Of a DNA stretch of 7,431 nucleotides, positions 7,118 through 7,431 are shown one piece after another. Location: NCBI GenBank assembly GCA_000405805.1, contig ASPJ01000038.1:1-7431 (forward strand), written 5' to 3'. The position numbers and the translations under genes were made by a program. The notes beneath the pieces were generated by a model, which was given only the letters and a program-made list of their open reading frames with translations, searched no databases and was not told where the DNA came from. The stretch comes from Fidelibacterota bacterium SCGC AAA003-L08. Lineage in GTDB: Bacteria > Fidelibacterota > Marinisomatia > SCGC-AAA003-L08 > D37C17. Within the stretch, counting starts at the first letter, position 1; each line of letters opens with the position of its first letter.

Positions 7118-7431
7118 AATAATATTATTAATAATTTTATTTATTAGTTTACTATTTAATGAAGAGTTAAATAATTATAAAATAGATAATTCATTAAATA
7201 AAATTGGAGATAATGCTCTTCCCTCAAACCCTCTAAATGATAGAGCAAAAGGATATTTGGTTGCAGGTAAAGCTAAAACAGCAACGCAAAATTATGGGAA
7301 TTTTATAGAATGGACAAATTTTCCAGCAGGGCTCTGGGGTGAGTATACTTATCTACCAAGAGTATCCTTTATAGCTGGGATTGCAGGTCATAAATATTCA
7401 TCTGATTATTCATGGTTAGATAATAGCGATG
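7110..7431 (+). CDS. Predicted secreted protein of unknown function, GTG start, 3' truncated
   Basis: A frame with no stop runs from GTG 7110 to the window end (107 codons). An in-frame TAA at 7104-7106 closes it upstream, and only a TTA codon lies between, so GTG 7110 is the only standard start near the 5' end. The N-terminus is a credible signal sequence: a single Arg3 followed by an uninterrupted hydrophobic stretch at residues 4-16 (IILLIILFISLLF), then a polar, Asn-rich segment. The mature part contains NDRAKGYL (43-50), NYGNFIEW (61-68), PAGLWGEYTYLP (72-83), and FIAGIAGHKYSS (87-98), all Gly- and aromatic-rich as in extracellular or outer-membrane beta proteins. It recalls the N-termini of large secreted proteins of marine FCB bacteria, but I cannot name a family. 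It overlaps the preceding stop by 8 bases (GTGGCTAG), as at two other junctions here, and lacks a clear Shine-Dalgarno, so translation is probably coupled to the upstream gene. Confidence 0.8.
   Translation, partial: MARIILLIILFISLLFNEELNNYKIDNSLNKIGDNALPSNPLNDRAKGYLVAGKAKTATQNYGNFIEWTNFPAGLWGEYTYLPRVSFIAGIAGHKYSSDYSWLDNSD

Noticed and set aside
7118..7200. Intergenic AT-rich stretch with a possible terminator or promoter after the propeller gene
   Set aside because: It is the signal-peptide region of the next gene, read in frame from GTG 7110, and no GC-rich hairpin with a T-run is present.

Overview
The window is AT-rich and almost fully coding, with every gene on the + strand and no intergenic gap longer than 8 bases. 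It reads as one run of five genes: the 3' end of a DUF885-type (zincin-like) peptidase gene; parE and parC, the two subunits of topoisomerase IV; a secreted multidomain protein (signal peptide, thioredoxin fold, Ig-like segment, eight-repeat FG-GAP-type propeller, dockerin-like tail); and the 5' end of another secreted protein that starts at GTG and runs off the window.

Organism: both topoisomerase subunits have the sequence style of the Bacteroidota/FCB type of ParE/ParC, for example KLGxGSxxDDGIY, YDSKxFKKSVGLNGVG and SASGSITKSRDV in ParE, and QTMQYHPHGD with QLSYDGRK-like blocks in ParC. A C-terminal double dockerin-like Ca-loop on a non-cellulosomal exported protein, in a compact AT-rich genome, suggests a marine FCB lineage. 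Candidatus Marinimicrobia (SAR406) is my best guess, with a marine Bacteroidota as the alternative. This placement is inferred from remembered family patterns, not from a search.

Layout: 1-465 peptidase C-terminus; 458-2323 parE; 2316-4820 parC; 4829-7117 thioredoxin/propeller/dockerin protein; 7110-7431 start of a secreted protein of unknown function. Three of the four junctions are 8-base overlaps. Two of these use the same ATGAATGATAA block, in which the downstream start precedes the upstream tandem stop. The only non-overlapping junction (parC to the secreted protein) carries the only clear Shine-Dalgarno sequence. Translational coupling along one transcript is the simplest reading.

Function: ParE and ParC form the ATP-dependent A2B2 enzyme that decatenates and relaxes DNA. 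The flanking genes are predicted envelope or extracellular proteins with no obvious tie to topology, so the cluster is probably a co-transcribed housekeeping neighbourhood rather than one pathway. I found no mobile element, RNA gene, CRISPR array, promoter or terminator. The least ordinary items are the secreted thioredoxin-propeller-dockerin fusion, the repeated 8-base overlap design, and the glutamine at the quinolone-contact position of ParC.
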